Shown: positions 15,749 to 24,876 of the stretch, piece after piece
Numbering within the stretch: the stretch's first letter is position 1
Layout of the letters: the number at the start of each line of letters is the position of its first letter
Source of the DNA: Muribaculum sp.
Lineage (GTDB): Bacteria; Bacillota; Clostridia; Lachnospirales; Lachnospiraceae
DNA length: 64,000 nt
Assembly (NCBI GenBank): GCA_023663505.1
Contig: JAMPHH010000006.1
Coordinates: forward strand, 1 to 64,000
Direction of reading: 5' to 3'
Notes under the pieces: model-generated
Seen by the model: only the letters and a program-made list of their open reading frames with translations
What the model was told of the DNA's origin: nothing
The model's database searches: none
Program-made: the position numbers and the translations under genes

Positions 15749-16261
15749 ATGGAGGAGAAATCTAGGCTGAAGAAGTCGGACAGGGTGCGTTTTACGCTTT
15801 TTATTGTAATTCACATCGTGTTATGCCTGTCAGCGTTCTTATGCGTTTGGGGATTGGAGCAATTCGTAGCTTTGGATTCAATGGACGCGTCTTTAGGTAT
15901 AATTTTCGCCTTGGGATTTATTTTAGAAGTGGTACTCGTTCTATTTATTCAGCTTTTGTGCCCTATGGTGATGTTAGTGGAGGCGGCTTTTTTGGTGATT
16001 GTGTTGCGATTTACCGCTGTGAAGAAGGACACTCGGGTTACGGGCTATGAGCTAAAAGCGACGTTGGCGGTCATGCTTGTGGGTGTCGCTCTGACATGGG
16101 TCGTGGGTGTGATTTTCAATGGGCTGGGAGCCGTGTTGATGATGGGCACAATGTTTTTTTCGGTTCTAATCTTGGAGCTGGCAATGTATTGGATTGCTTT
16201 GTGGGAAGGACAAAAAAAGTCCACACATCTTTCTTCTCAATGCATATATTATGACAACTAA
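15749..16261 (+). CDS. four-helix hypothetical membrane protein
   Basis: The 170-residue protein starts MEEKSRLKKSDRVRF. It has four hydrophobic segments (about 16-37, 47-82 with two spans, 100-120 and 124-147). GAGGGAGGTACAA supports ATG 15749 over the in-frame ATG at 15734. No domain recognised. It ends 20 nt before the SpoIID-like gene. Upstream, 15628-15748 shows only weak promoter-like boxes (TTGCGG/TATGAT around 15638-15666). Confidence 0.55.
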   Translation: MEEKSRLKKSDRVRFTLFIVIHIVLCLSAFLCVWGLEQFVALDSMDASLGIIFALGFILEVVLVLFIQLLCPMVMLVEAAFLVIVLRFTAVKKDTRVTGYELKATLAVMLVGVALTWVVGVIFNGLGAVLMMGTMFFSVLILELAMYWIALWEGQKKSTHLSSQCIYYDN

Positions 16262-16280
16262 ATCTATTCAAGGTGTCATT

Positions 16281-17546
16281 ATGCCCAATCTCACAGATAC
16301 TTTGACTGAAAATGCCGAGAGTCGCGGCACGCTTCAAGTGAGCGTGGTATCCGCGCTCGGCTTGATACCCGTGGAAAACGCCGCTGTCACCATATCCTAC
16401 ACCGGTGTTCCCGAACAAATAATCGAGAGTCTGACCACCGACAGCTCCGGTCAAACTCCCACTGTCAGCCTGCCGGCTCCGCCGATCGCCTTGTCCCTCG
16501 ACCCTGACGCGGCGGTTCAGCCCTATTCGGAATACAATATCACTGTCACCGCGGAGGGCTATGAGCCTGTCTTGGTGTCCGGCTCGGAGCTTCTTCCCGA
16601 CCGCCTGTCCCTTCAGCCGATTGTCATGAATCCGTTGGAGACCACCGACGAGGCGGAGAAGATTGTTGATATCCCTGCCCACACGCTGTTTGGCGACTAC
16701 CCTCCCAAGATTCCCGAGGAGGAGATCAAGCCCGTGGCGGAGACGGGTGAGATTGTTCTAAGCCGTGTGGTCGTTCCCGAATATGTCATCGTGCATGACG
16801 GCGCTCCCTCCGATTCCACCGCGTCCAACTACTGGGTGCGCTACAAGGATTACATTAAAAATGTGGCGTCCTGTGAAATCTACTCCACTTGGCCGGAAGC
16901 CGCCCTCTATGCCAATATCTTGGCAATCATGTCCTTTACCCTGAACAGGGTATATACGGAGTGGTATCGCAATCAGGGCTATAATTTTACTATCACCTCC
17001 TCCACCGCCTATGACCAAAAGTGGATTTACGGACGCAATATCTTTGAAAATATTGATTACTTGGTGGATTCGATTTTTGCCAACTATCTCGCCCGTCCCG
17101 GCGTGCGGCAGCCTATCTTTACGTCCTACTGTGACGGCAACCGCGTGACCTGCAACGGCTTGAGTCAGTGGGGCTCCAAATATCTGGCTGACCAAGGGTA
17201 TTCCGCTATTGAGATTATCCGCTATTATTACGGCAATGATATGTATATCGCCACGGCGGACATTATCTCAGGCGTTCCATCCTCCTATCCCGGCTATGAC
17301 CTGACGATTGGTTCCTCGGGAGACAAGGTGAGGCAGCTTCAAACACAGGTAAACCGCATCGCGAGGAATTATCCCGCTATCCCCACAATAGTCGCGGACG
17401 GAATTTACGGTCCTGCCACGGCGGAGAGCGTTCGCACCTTCCAACGCATTTTTAATCTCCCCCAGACCGGAGTGACGGATTATCCTACATGGTATGAGAT
17501 CTCCGATATCTATGTGGGGGTTTCCAGAATCGCCGAGCCCGGATAA
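16281..17546 (+). CDS. SpoIID/LytB-like protein with C-terminal peptidoglycan-binding domain
   Basis: The 421-residue protein has a beta-rich N-terminal region (1-115, with carboxypeptidase-regulatory-like VSALGLIPVENAAVTISY). The middle (about 165-325) resembles SpoIID: YWVRYKDYIKNVASCEIY and GLSQWGSKYLADQGYS. The C-terminal PG_binding_1 unit (about 335-405) has IGSSGDKVRQLQ and DGIYGPATAESVRTFQ. SpoIID enzymes are lytic transglycosylases; the usual catalytic Glu may be in CEIY. No signal peptide is seen. AAGGTG supports ATG 16281. Third codon positions favour C far more than in the neighbours. An intrinsic terminator follows. Confidence 0.75.
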   Translation: MPNLTDTLTENAESRGTLQVSVVSALGLIPVENAAVTISYTGVPEQIIESLTTDSSGQTPTVSLPAPPIALSLDPDAAVQPYSEYNITVTAEGYEPVLVSGSELLPDRLSLQPIVMNPLETTDEAEKIVDIPAHTLFGDYPPKIPEEEIKPVAETGEIVLSRVVVPEYVIVHDGAPSDSTASNYWVRYKDYIKNVASCEIYSTWPEAALYANILAIMSFTLNRVYTEWYRNQGYNFTITSSTAYDQKWIYGRNIFENIDYLVDSIFANYLARPGVRQPIFTSYCDGNRVTCNGLSQWGSKYLADQGYSAIEIIRYYYGNDMYIATADIISGVPSSYPGYDLTIGSSGDKVRQLQTQVNRIARNYPAIPTIVADGIYGPATAESVRTFQRIFNLPQTGVTDYPTWYEISDIYVGVSRIAEPG

Positions 17547-17607
17547 AGCATGACGGAAAGGCGCTGTTAATGGCTTTGCGTTCTAAGTATTATATAATCA
17601 GTTCGAG

Positions 17608-17652
17608 GTGGAGCTGCCGCGCTGAACTGCTGCGGGCGGCTCCATATTTTTT
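17608..17652 (+). terminator. intrinsic terminator after the SpoIID-like gene
   Basis: GGAGCTGCCGC pairs with GCGGGCGGCTCC (one bulge) around a GC-rich loop and is followed by ATATTTTTT. Confidence 0.75.
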
Positions 17653-17653
17653 A

Positions 17654-17793
17654 AGTCAATAACCCCGCTGCAAGCAACGGGGCATGGAATTTGAAACGCT
17701 GCAAGCAGCGGGGTATTGACCCTCGCGGCATTCGCCAAATGTCCATGCAAGCATGGCCGTTTGGCTCATTGCCCGCGGGAATAAAATTGTAAA
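17654..17793 (-). repeat. intergenic repeat family C, copy C2 (inverted, full)
   Basis: Read on the minus strand it runs TATTCCCGCGGGCAATGAGCC, a hairpin GCCATGCTTGCATGG, GGCGAATGCCGCGAGGGTC, then AATACCCCGCTGCTTGCAGCG and its partial inverse. On the + strand GTCAATAACCCCGCTGC and GCAGCGGGGTATTGAC form an inverted pair. C1 (1357), C4 (35930) and shorter ends near 6270, 34470 and 55935 share blocks. Confidence 0.65.
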
Positions 17794-17810
17794 TAAAATC
17801 ACAAAAAAGC

Positions 17811-17860
17811 TTGACGGGGGGGTATTTCTTGGTGTATCATTGTATTAAATAGTTAATACA
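17811..17860 (+). promoter_or_regulatory. promoter and palindromic operator of the GntR/ABC operon
   Basis: TTGACG (17811-17816), an 18-nt spacer and TATCAT (17835-17840) are followed by a perfect palindrome, TGTATTAA-ATAG-TTAATACA (17841-17860), at the start point. YtrA-type GntR regulators repress their own operon through such sites. Confidence 0.75.
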
Positions 17861-17884
17861 GTAATGCAGAAAGGAAGTGAGTGA

Positions 17885-18247
17885 ATGGCATGGAGCATGG
17901 ATTCTGACAGGCCTATCTATGCGCAGCTTGTGGAACGAATCAAGATGCAGATCGTGTCAGGGTATTATCCCTGTGGTGCCAAGCTGCCAAGCGTCAGGGA
18001 GCTGGCGGAGGTAGCGGCGGTCAACCCCAACACGATGCAGCGGGCTTTTGCGGAGTTGGAGCGCAGCGGCTTGATACTGACCCAACGGACTAACGGGAGA
18101 ACGGTCACGGAGGACAAGGCGATGGTTGAGGGAGTGCGCCGTGATATGGCGAGGCTGCATATGAATACTTTTGTGGACAAGATGCGTGAGCTAGGGTATA
18201 CTGGAGATGAAATTCTGACACTCTTGAAGGAGGTTTTGGAATTATGA
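17885..18247 (+). CDS. YtrA-family GntR transcriptional regulator
   Basis: The 120-residue protein has the short GntR layout: winged helix (PIYAQLVERIKMQIVSGYYP, then LPSVRELAEVAAVNPNTMQR) and a 40-residue helical tail. It has no large effector domain, which defines the YtrA subfamily. AAGGAAGTGAG precedes the ATG. Its stop overlaps the ATPase start (ATGA). It most likely represses the transporter genes until an envelope-active compound appears; the effector is unknown. Confidence 0.9.
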   Translation: MAWSMDSDRPIYAQLVERIKMQIVSGYYPCGAKLPSVRELAEVAAVNPNTMQRAFAELERSGLILTQRTNGRTVTEDKAMVEGVRRDMARLHMNTFVDKMRELGYTGDEILTLLKEVLEL

Positions 18248-18945
18248 ATGAATTAGTGGAATTTGTAGGCGTCACCAAATCCTACGACCAGAAAAGACTG
18301 GCTGTGGATAATGTGAACCTGAAGCTGCCCAAGGGTAAGATCATCGGTCTCCTTGGACCCAACGGAAGCGGCAAGACAACCTTGATCAAAATGATGAACG
18401 GGCTGTTGGTGCCGACTGCGGGCAGCATCATGATCAACGGAGTGCCCGTAGGCGCGCAGACCAAGGCGATGGTCGCGTACCTGCCTGACAGGATGTATCT
18501 TACGGGCAATAAGAGAGTGGAGCAGATATTGGATTATTTCGTGGATTTCTATGCGGATTTCTCAAGACAGAAGGCGGAGCAGATGTTGGCGAGTCTGGGG
18601 ATCGACCCCACGGCACGTCTGAACAGTCTCTCCAAGGGAACAAAGGAGAAGGTGCAGCTGATTCTGGTGATGAGCCGCAATGCGGATCTCTATGTGTTGG
18701 ACGAGCCTATCGCGGGAGTGGACCCCGCGGCGAGGGACTATATCCTTCGCACGATCATCAACAATTACAATCCCGAGGCCACGGTTATGATATCCACTCA
18801 TTTGATCAGCGATATCGAGCAGGTGTTGGACGAGGTGATCTTTATGCGTTATGGAAAGCTTGTGCTCTATACCTCCGTGGATAATATCAGGGAGGAGAAG
18901 GGCAAATCCGTGGACGCGTATTTTAGGGAGGTGTTCGCATGTTAG
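18244..18945 (+). CDS. ABC transporter ATPase (YtrB-like)
   Basis: The 233-residue ATPase has Walker A GPNGSGKTT, a signature LSKGTKEKVQLI that departs from LSGGQ, Walker B LYVLDEPIAGVDP and H-switch ISTHL. The altered signature and the gene order GntR-ATPase-permease fit the YtrB subfamily, linked to cell-wall stress. It overlaps the permease gene by 7 nt. Confidence 0.88.
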   Translation: MNELVEFVGVTKSYDQKRLAVDNVNLKLPKGKIIGLLGPNGSGKTTLIKMMNGLLVPTAGSIMINGVPVGAQTKAMVAYLPDRMYLTGNKRVEQILDYFVDFYADFSRQKAEQMLASLGIDPTARLNSLSKGTKEKVQLILVMSRNADLYVLDEPIAGVDPAARDYILRTIINNYNPEATVMISTHLISDIEQVLDEVIFMRYGKLVLYTSVDNIREEKGKSVDAYFREVFAC

Positions 18946-19778
18946 GCAAAATAATCAGGCATGAATTTAAAGATACGGGCAAGGTGTGCGGGCTGATATT
19001 GACGGTGATTGCCGTGGTGACATTGATTGGCGCGTTGGCGCTGATATTGCCCGCCGTGTTTATGGAGGACGCTTGGAGTTTCAAGAATGACACGGCAGGT
19101 ACGTTGCTTATTTTAATGTTGACCATGACCATGATGATCTATGTCGTCATGCTGATGGGCGTGACCTATGGAATGATGATATATCAGGGGGTGCATTTCT
19201 ATAAGACGATGTATTCCGATGAGGGATACCTGACCCAAACCCTCCCCGTGACAAAGCATCAGTTGCTTTTCGGTAAGACATTGGTGGCGGGGATATGGTA
19301 TCTGGTGATGATGCTCTGCATTGGAATATCAGTGATTTTGTTGATACTTTCATTGGCGTTCTCAGTTGGCGCGGGACTCCCGACCCCGTCTGAGATGAGG
19401 GATATTATGTGGCAGGTGGGGGAGCTCAGTCGAGAGATTGGCTTTGAGACGCTGCATATGGTTATATCGGTCGTTCTGCTGCTCCTGATTTCACCTTTTT
19501 CCGCGATGTTAATGATATTCGGAGGACTCACGATAGGACAGCTCGCAAGCAAACACAAGGCTATGATGGGTATTCTTGCATACTTTGGGATTATGATCGT
19601 ATATATGCTCATCGGCAATATTGTGCAGTTCATTTTCAACTTTGGCGGTTTACTTTCGGGTGGCGGTCCCAGCGTTGCGTTTGCCTATGATGGTACGACT
19701 ATCGTAGCGTTGGTCATGGGAGTCAGCATGTACTTTATCTCACACTACATTCTGACCAATCGGTTGAACATGGAATAA
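18939..19778 (+). CDS. ABC-2 type permease (YtrC/D-like)
   Basis: The 279-residue protein has six to seven hydrophobic segments and begins MLGKIIRHEFKDTGKVCGL, the usual cytoplasmic entry of such permeases. The partner ATPase is directly upstream and overlapping. LTQTLPVTKHQLLFGKTL is a motif common to Clostridia permeases of this type. It ends the operon; 137 nt follow before the DUF5717 gene, with no clear terminator. Confidence 0.8.
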   Translation: MLGKIIRHEFKDTGKVCGLILTVIAVVTLIGALALILPAVFMEDAWSFKNDTAGTLLILMLTMTMMIYVVMLMGVTYGMMIYQGVHFYKTMYSDEGYLTQTLPVTKHQLLFGKTLVAGIWYLVMMLCIGISVILLILSLAFSVGAGLPTPSEMRDIMWQVGELSREIGFETLHMVISVVLLLLISPFSAMLMIFGGLTIGQLASKHKAMMGILAYFGIMIVYMLIGNIVQFIFNFGGLLSGGGPSVAFAYDGTTIVALVMGVSMYFISHYILTNRLNME

Positions 19779-19850
19779 CAGCTCGACCATGAGATGATTT
19801 GCAGGCTGAACGTTAGCTGAACCGTTACCTGAATCTTTCTCCGAAAATAT

Positions 19851-19879
19851 TTGCCCTCCGACATTATTTTTGGTATACT
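19851..19879 (+). promoter_or_regulatory. promoter of the DUF5717 operon
   Basis: TTGCCC (19851-19856), a 17-nt spacer and TATACT (19874-19879) with an upstream TGG (near-extended -10) lie 37 nt before the first ATG. Confidence 0.5.
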
Positions 19880-19915
19880 GGAAGTTAGTATTGGACGCAA
19901 GGCGGGTGAGTGGCG

Positions 19916-22900
19916 ATGCAGGGGATTGTTGACCAGATTTTAGACGGAAAATATGATTATGAGAATGGCTCTCTGGACTTCTCTTGTGCGAAGCTGGAAC
20001 TTGCTATGCACAAGGGGGAAGTCTGCGAGGGCTCTTTTCACGTGTATTCCTCCGGCAGCGGCGTCACGCAGGGCTTTGTCAGCACGACGGATATGCGTAT
20101 GGAATGCCTGACAAGGGAATTTGTTGGGAACGGTGAGGAGATTTTCTATTGCTTTCACGGGGAGCATCTCGAGGAGGGAGATGTTGTCAAGGGGAGCTTT
20201 TGCATCATCAGCAATCAGGGCGAGTATTACCTGCCCTTCGTGATCACAGTGGAGCATCATGTGCCCGTGTCCTCGATTGGAAACGTGAAGAATCTTTTTC
20301 ATTTTGCCAATCTCGCCAAGAGCAATTGGGGGGAAGCCGTGGCTCTGTTTTATTCTCCGGAGTTTGTCAGCGTGCTTGACAGCGGCGACAGGAAGCTTTA
20401 TGACTGTTATCTGGGGCTTTCCGCGCACCCCGACAATGAGCAGAACGTGGAGGAATTCCTGATCCAGATCAATAAGAAGCAGCGTGTGGAATTCCTGACG
20501 AGGGAGAGCGGGATCAAGAGGGAGATGGCGTCCTCCGCTTACGGAGTGGTGGAGGAGGAGCTCAATATCATGAGAAACGGTTGGGGCTACACTGCATTGC
20601 AGGTGGAGTGCGAGGGGGATTTTGTGTTCACGGAGAAGGAGTTTTTGAGCGACGACGATTTTCTGGGGAATCATTGTACCCTTCCTGTGTTTATTGACAC
20701 ACAGCTCTGTCGTCAGGGCAGGAATTTTGGGAAAATATATATTTATAATTCACATACCTCCATTGTCATTCCCGTGACCGTGAGTGTGGGGGAGGAATCC
20801 GCCGACAGGCGGGAGCGTATGCAGAGGAAGCGGGAGCTGATACGGCTGATGGAGTGCTATCAGGACTTTCGCATGAAGAAAATCAGCTCCGCCATATGGC
20901 AGAAGGAGACTGGAGAGCTGGTGGAGGCTATGGTGGCTCGGAATGACAGGGACGCGGCGGCAAGATTATTTCAGGCGCAGCTATTGATCTCTGGGGAGCG
21001 TTACAACGAGGCGGATTGGATTCTGGGACATGTGGCGGATATGTTGGAGAGCATGGGAGAGGAGGACGATACGCTGTACGCCTATTATCTCTATCTGACC
21101 ACCTTGGTTCAGCGCGAGGAGGATTATGTGAATCAGGTGACTGCGGAGGTGGAGCGGCTCTATGGGCATGACCGCGGCAATTGGCGGATTGCGTGGCTAC
21201 TTCTGTATCTCTCCGAGGAGTACAACAAGACGGCGACCTCCAAATGGGACTTTCTGGAAAAACAGTTCAAGCGGGGGTGCAGCAGCCCGATCCTCTATAT
21301 CGAGGGGCTTAGTCTCTTTAACAGCAACCCGACCCTTCTGCGCAAGCTTGACGATTACGCGCTTCAGGTTCTGTATTATGGGGCGAGGCAGGACGGCGTG
21401 AGACCGGAGCTTGTGGAGCAGTTCCTCTATCTGGCAGGCAGGGGACGGGACTTTTCTCCGGTGCTTTTAAAGCTTTTACAGCGGCTCTATCAAAATAATC
21501 AGGACGTTAGGATCCTGCAGGAGATCTGCGCCCTGCTTGTGCGGGGCGGACGCGTGGGAGCGGCATATTTTGAGTGGTATGAGATGGGGGTGGAGGCGCA
21601 GCTTCGGATCACCAATCTCTATGAATATTATATGATGTCCATAGACCTGCGGACGGCGAGGGAGCTGCCACGCATGGTTTTGATGTATTTTTCTTATCAG
21701 AATAATCTGGATTTGGAGCACAGCGCCTTCCTGTATTGGTATGTGGTACAGCACAGGATAGAACTGGGGGAGCTATATGAGAGCTACCGGCCGCACATGG
21801 AGCATTTCGTGGTGGACCAGATTCAAAAGGAGCACATCAATCGGCATTTGGCGGGGCTTTATCAGGAGCTGCTCGCTCCCGCGATGGTCAACGGGCAGAC
21901 GGCGGGGGCTTTGGCAAAGCTTTTGTTCGCCCATTGTATCCGTGTGGAGGATCTGCGGCTGAAAAGGGTGATCGTGTATCAGCCGGGAAGTCTTAAGGAA
22001 AATGTTTATCCATTACAGGACGGCAGTACATGGGTGCCCCTGTATGGCAATGACTGTACGATTTTGTTCGAGGACGCCTACGGCAACCGTTTTGTCAAAA
22101 ATGTGGAGTACACGTTGGAGAAGCTGATGATCCCGGGGAAATATCTGCGCATGATATCGGGTATGGTTGAGGATTGTCTGGAGCTTGATCTTTATCTTAA
22201 CGAGCATGAGCGGGAGACGGAGATGCTCTCGGCGGAGGTTCAGGGGCGGTCGCTTCGGCTCTCGGACAGCGAGTGGGTTGCGGAGCATATTCGCAGGAAG
22301 CTGTATTTAAAGGTGCTGAAATATTATTATGACACGGATAATATGGAGGCGTTGGACAATTGTCTGGAGACGATTCCCGTGGAGCTTTTCAATCTGGAGG
22401 AGCGTGCGGTGGTTCTGCGTTATATGGTTCTTCGCGGCAGGTATGAGGACGCGTGGGGGTGGGTGGTAGAGTTTTCACCTGCCTTCGTGGAGCAAAAGAC
22501 GCTGATGCGGCTCGTCGGCGAGAGGATTCAGCATTTGGAGGGCGGAGAGGACACGATTCTCACGGAGGTAGCGCTTCACATATTCAGACAGGGGAAATAT
22601 GACAGTCGGCTGATACAGTATTTGGCGGAGTTTGCACATGCCCCTACCAAGGAGCTGCGGGATATCTGGAAGGCGGCGCGCTCCTTTGAGGTGAACAGGT
22701 ATTATCTGAGCGAGAGGATCCTGCTGCAGATGCTGTTCTCGGGAGCCTTTGTGGGGGAGCGCAAGGAGATATTCGATTATTATGTATCGCAGGGCGCTAA
22801 CACTCGGATTGAGGAGGCTTTTCTGGCGCGCTGTTCGTATGACTATTTTGTGAAGGAGCGGTTGACGGACGCGATCGTGTTCCGAGAGATTTATAAAATG

Positions 22901-23497
22901 TATCAGCAGCAGGAGGAAGTCCAGAGAATCTGTAAGCTCGCGTTGATGAAGTATTATGCGGAGAATCTTCGCGAGGTGACGGCGGAGCTTTTGTCTGTCA
23001 TCGGGGAATTCCTGCAGGAGATGCTGTCGGAGAGGATTCATTTGAACTTTTTCAGGTGCTTTGCGGGAATGGATTTCCCGCAGGAATTTATGCTGCGGGA
23101 AATGATGGATAAGACCATTGTGGAGTATCGGGCGCACCCCGGCGCAAGGGCGACGATTCATTATGTTGTAATGCGGGAGGACGGGGAGTCCTCCGAGTAT
23201 CTGACAGAGCCTATGCGGGAGGTGTACGGCGGCTTGTGCTTTAAGGAGTTTGTGTTGTTTTTTGGGGAAAGCCTCCAATATTATATCATGGAGGAGCGCG
23301 ACGGGGAGGAGCAGCTCACGGAGAGCGGCAATCTCCAAAAGAGCGACATTCGTGGGAATGCCGTGGAATGGCGGTATGAGATACTCAATGATATCCTGAT
23401 CAGCAGGACGTTGGAGGACTTTGATACCTTGGACGGCCTGACAGATGAATATTGCCGCAAGGTTTACATGAATGAGAATCTTTTCACATTGCAGTAA
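19916..23497 (+). CDS. giant DUF5717-like protein
   Basis: The 1193-residue protein appears soluble, with no signal peptide or membrane segment. Residues about 1-130 and 180-295 look like beta-sandwich domains (GVTQGFVSTTDMRMECLTRE, GKIYIYNSHTSIVIPVTVS). From about 300 to 700 and again from about 790 to 1080 it is helical with TPR-like pairs. A shorter beta part lies near 680-760. I associate this plan with DUF5717, a Lachnospiraceae family of unknown role. GGTGAG supports ATG 19916; GTG 19910 is possible. Twelve nt separate it from an actin/Hsp70-fold gene. A scaffold role is inferred, not shown. Confidence 0.7.
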   Translation: MQGIVDQILDGKYDYENGSLDFSCAKLELAMHKGEVCEGSFHVYSSGSGVTQGFVSTTDMRMECLTREFVGNGEEIFYCFHGEHLEEGDVVKGSFCIISNQGEYYLPFVITVEHHVPVSSIGNVKNLFHFANLAKSNWGEAVALFYSPEFVSVLDSGDRKLYDCYLGLSAHPDNEQNVEEFLIQINKKQRVEFLTRESGIKREMASSAYGVVEEELNIMRNGWGYTALQVECEGDFVFTEKEFLSDDDFLGNHCTLPVFIDTQLCRQGRNFGKIYIYNSHTSIVIPVTVSVGEESADRRERMQRKRELIRLMECYQDFRMKKISSAIWQKETGELVEAMVARNDRDAAARLFQAQLLISGERYNEADWILGHVADMLESMGEEDDTLYAYYLYLTTLVQREEDYVNQVTAEVERLYGHDRGNWRIAWLLLYLSEEYNKTATSKWDFLEKQFKRGCSSPILYIEGLSLFNSNPTLLRKLDDYALQVLYYGARQDGVRPELVEQFLYLAGRGRDFSPVLLKLLQRLYQNNQDVRILQEICALLVRGGRVGAAYFEWYEMGVEAQLRITNLYEYYMMSIDLRTARELPRMVLMYFSYQNNLDLEHSAFLYWYVVQHRIELGELYESYRPHMEHFVVDQIQKEHINRHLAGLYQELLAPAMVNGQTAGALAKLLFAHCIRVEDLRLKRVIVYQPGSLKENVYPLQDGSTWVPLYGNDCTILFEDAYGNRFVKNVEYTLEKLMIPGKYLRMISGMVEDCLELDLYLNEHERETEMLSAEVQGRSLRLSDSEWVAEHIRRKLYLKVLKYYYDTDNMEALDNCLETIPVELFNLEERAVVLRYMVLRGRYEDAWGWVVEFSPAFVEQKTLMRLVGERIQHLEGGEDTILTEVALHIFRQGKYDSRLIQYLAEFAHAPTKELRDIWKAARSFEVNRYYLSERILLQMLFSGAFVGERKEIFDYYVSQGANTRIEEAFLARCSYDYFVKERLTDAIVFREIYKMYQQQEEVQRICKLALMKYYAENLREVTAELLSVIGEFLQEMLSERIHLNFFRCFAGMDFPQEFMLREMMDKTIVEYRAHPGARATIHYVVMREDGESSEYLTEPMREVYGGLCFKEFVLFFGESLQYYIMEERDGEEQLTESGNLQKSDIRGNAVEWRYEILNDILISRTLEDFDTLDGLTDEYCRKVYMNENLFTLQ

Positions 23498-23509
23498 GGG
23501 GGTGAGGGC

Positions 23510-24787
23510 ATGGGTCTGTTGCATCACAATAAATTGATCGTGGGCTATGATCTGGGGGAACGATTTTCTCAGATCAGCTATTGTATCGGTGGCGGCGAGG
23601 TGGAGACCTTGTCCTCCGTTGCGGGAGAGGAATGCTATAATATTCCCACGATGCTCTGTAAGCGCACGGGCGTGAACCAGTGGTTTTATGGCAAGGAGGC
23701 GCAGCGCTGCGCACAGGAGGGCGAGGGGATTCTGGTGGAGAATGTCCTGCAGCTTGCCATTGTGGGGGAGCAGGTGCAGATCGACGGGACAATCTTTGAC
23801 CCCGTGGCGCTGTTGGCTTTGTTTATCAAGCGAAGCCTTGGGCTGCTCTCGCAGGTGTCATCTCCCGAGAAGCTGGCTGTGTTGATGATCACCTGCGAGA
23901 AGCTGGACGGGAGACTGATCGATGTGCTGAATCAGGCGGTCGGCAGCCTGCGGCTGAAGACGGACAAGGTATTTTATCAAAGCCATGCGGAGAGCTTTTA
24001 TAACTATGTGATTCAGCAGCCGGCGGAGCTGTGGAAGGCAAGAGCCCTATTGCTTGAGTACCGCGGGGCGAAGGTGAAGGCGTATTGCATGGACTGCAAC
24101 AGGCACACGACGCCTGTGGTGGCTTATATCGAGGAGGGGGAGTTCGACATGCCCGCCTACGAGCCGATGCCGGAGGAGGAGACCCTGCGGCGGGATAAGA
24201 TGGAGCGACTGGACAGGGAGTTTGACAGGATTGCGTCGCAGGTCTGCAAAAACATGGCGGTTACCTCCGTCTATCTGATCGGTGAGCATTATTCCGACGA
24301 GTGGATGAAGGAGTCCCTGAGGGGGCTCTGTATGGGGCGCAGGGTGTTCCAAGGGGATAACCTGTACAGCAAGGGGGCGTGCCACGCGGCTATGGAGCGG
24401 CAGAATCCCAGTGAGGTGGGACAGGCGCATGTGTTCTTGGGCGAGGATAAATTAAAGTCCAATATCGGCATGAATATATTGAATCAGGGTCAGGAGTCTT
24501 ATTTTGCGCTGTTGGACGCGGGGGTGAACTGGTATGAGGCGGAGCAGCGCTTTGAGTTCTATATGCGGGGCGGCAATGAACTGGAGCTGCAGTTAATCTC
24601 CCTGATTGGCGGGGAGAGCCGCAGGGTACAGATCGTGCTTGAGGACATGCTGCCCGGAATGAGCAGGATGCGGGCGCATCTGTTCCTCACGGGGGAGAAG
24701 GAGCTTGTTGCGGAGATTGAGGATTTGGGCTTTGGAAGCTTTCGACCCGCCACCAATCAGGTGTGGCGCAAGGAGATTGCATTGTAG
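23510..24787 (+). CDS. actin/Hsp70-fold (ASKHA) protein, DUF5716-like
   Basis: The 425-residue protein begins with VGYDLGERFSQISYCIG, the first phosphate-binding motif of ASKHA ATPases. It later has SVYLIGEHYSDEWMKESL, the adenosine-type motif (normally LVGG.s..P). The second phosphate motif is degenerate (LLEYRGAKVKAYCMD, not DLGGGT), so ATP hydrolysis may be weak or lost. The C-terminal 70 residues are a beta domain. GTAAGGGGGTGAGGG precedes the ATG. It sits between the giant DUF5717 protein and two helical proteins in one operon. I think it matches DUF5716, from memory. Confidence 0.7.
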   Translation: MGLLHHNKLIVGYDLGERFSQISYCIGGGEVETLSSVAGEECYNIPTMLCKRTGVNQWFYGKEAQRCAQEGEGILVENVLQLAIVGEQVQIDGTIFDPVALLALFIKRSLGLLSQVSSPEKLAVLMITCEKLDGRLIDVLNQAVGSLRLKTDKVFYQSHAESFYNYVIQQPAELWKARALLLEYRGAKVKAYCMDCNRHTTPVVAYIEEGEFDMPAYEPMPEEETLRRDKMERLDREFDRIASQVCKNMAVTSVYLIGEHYSDEWMKESLRGLCMGRRVFQGDNLYSKGACHAAMERQNPSEVGQAHVFLGEDKLKSNIGMNILNQGQESYFALLDAGVNWYEAEQRFEFYMRGGNELELQLISLIGGESRRVQIVLEDMLPGMSRMRAHLFLTGEKELVAEIEDLGFGSFRPATNQVWRKEIAL

Positions 24788-24876
24788 GGCGGGAAGGAAT
24801 CAGGTTAGACATAGGCGGCTGTTTGGCAGGTGAATGCAGATGTGAGGAACGGCTGCGGATACAGGAGATAAGAGTG

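Noticed and set aside
17641..17793. Repeat C2 as a terminator
   Set aside because: The strong hairpins are not followed by a T-run; the true terminator is the separate hairpin at 17608-17652.
22475..23527. 350-codon minus-strand frame within the DUF5717 gene
   Set aside because: Shadow of a long G-rich coding strand; no start signal and no recognisable domain. Similar frames at 29119-30354, 483-1098 and 53557-54330 were dropped for the same reason.
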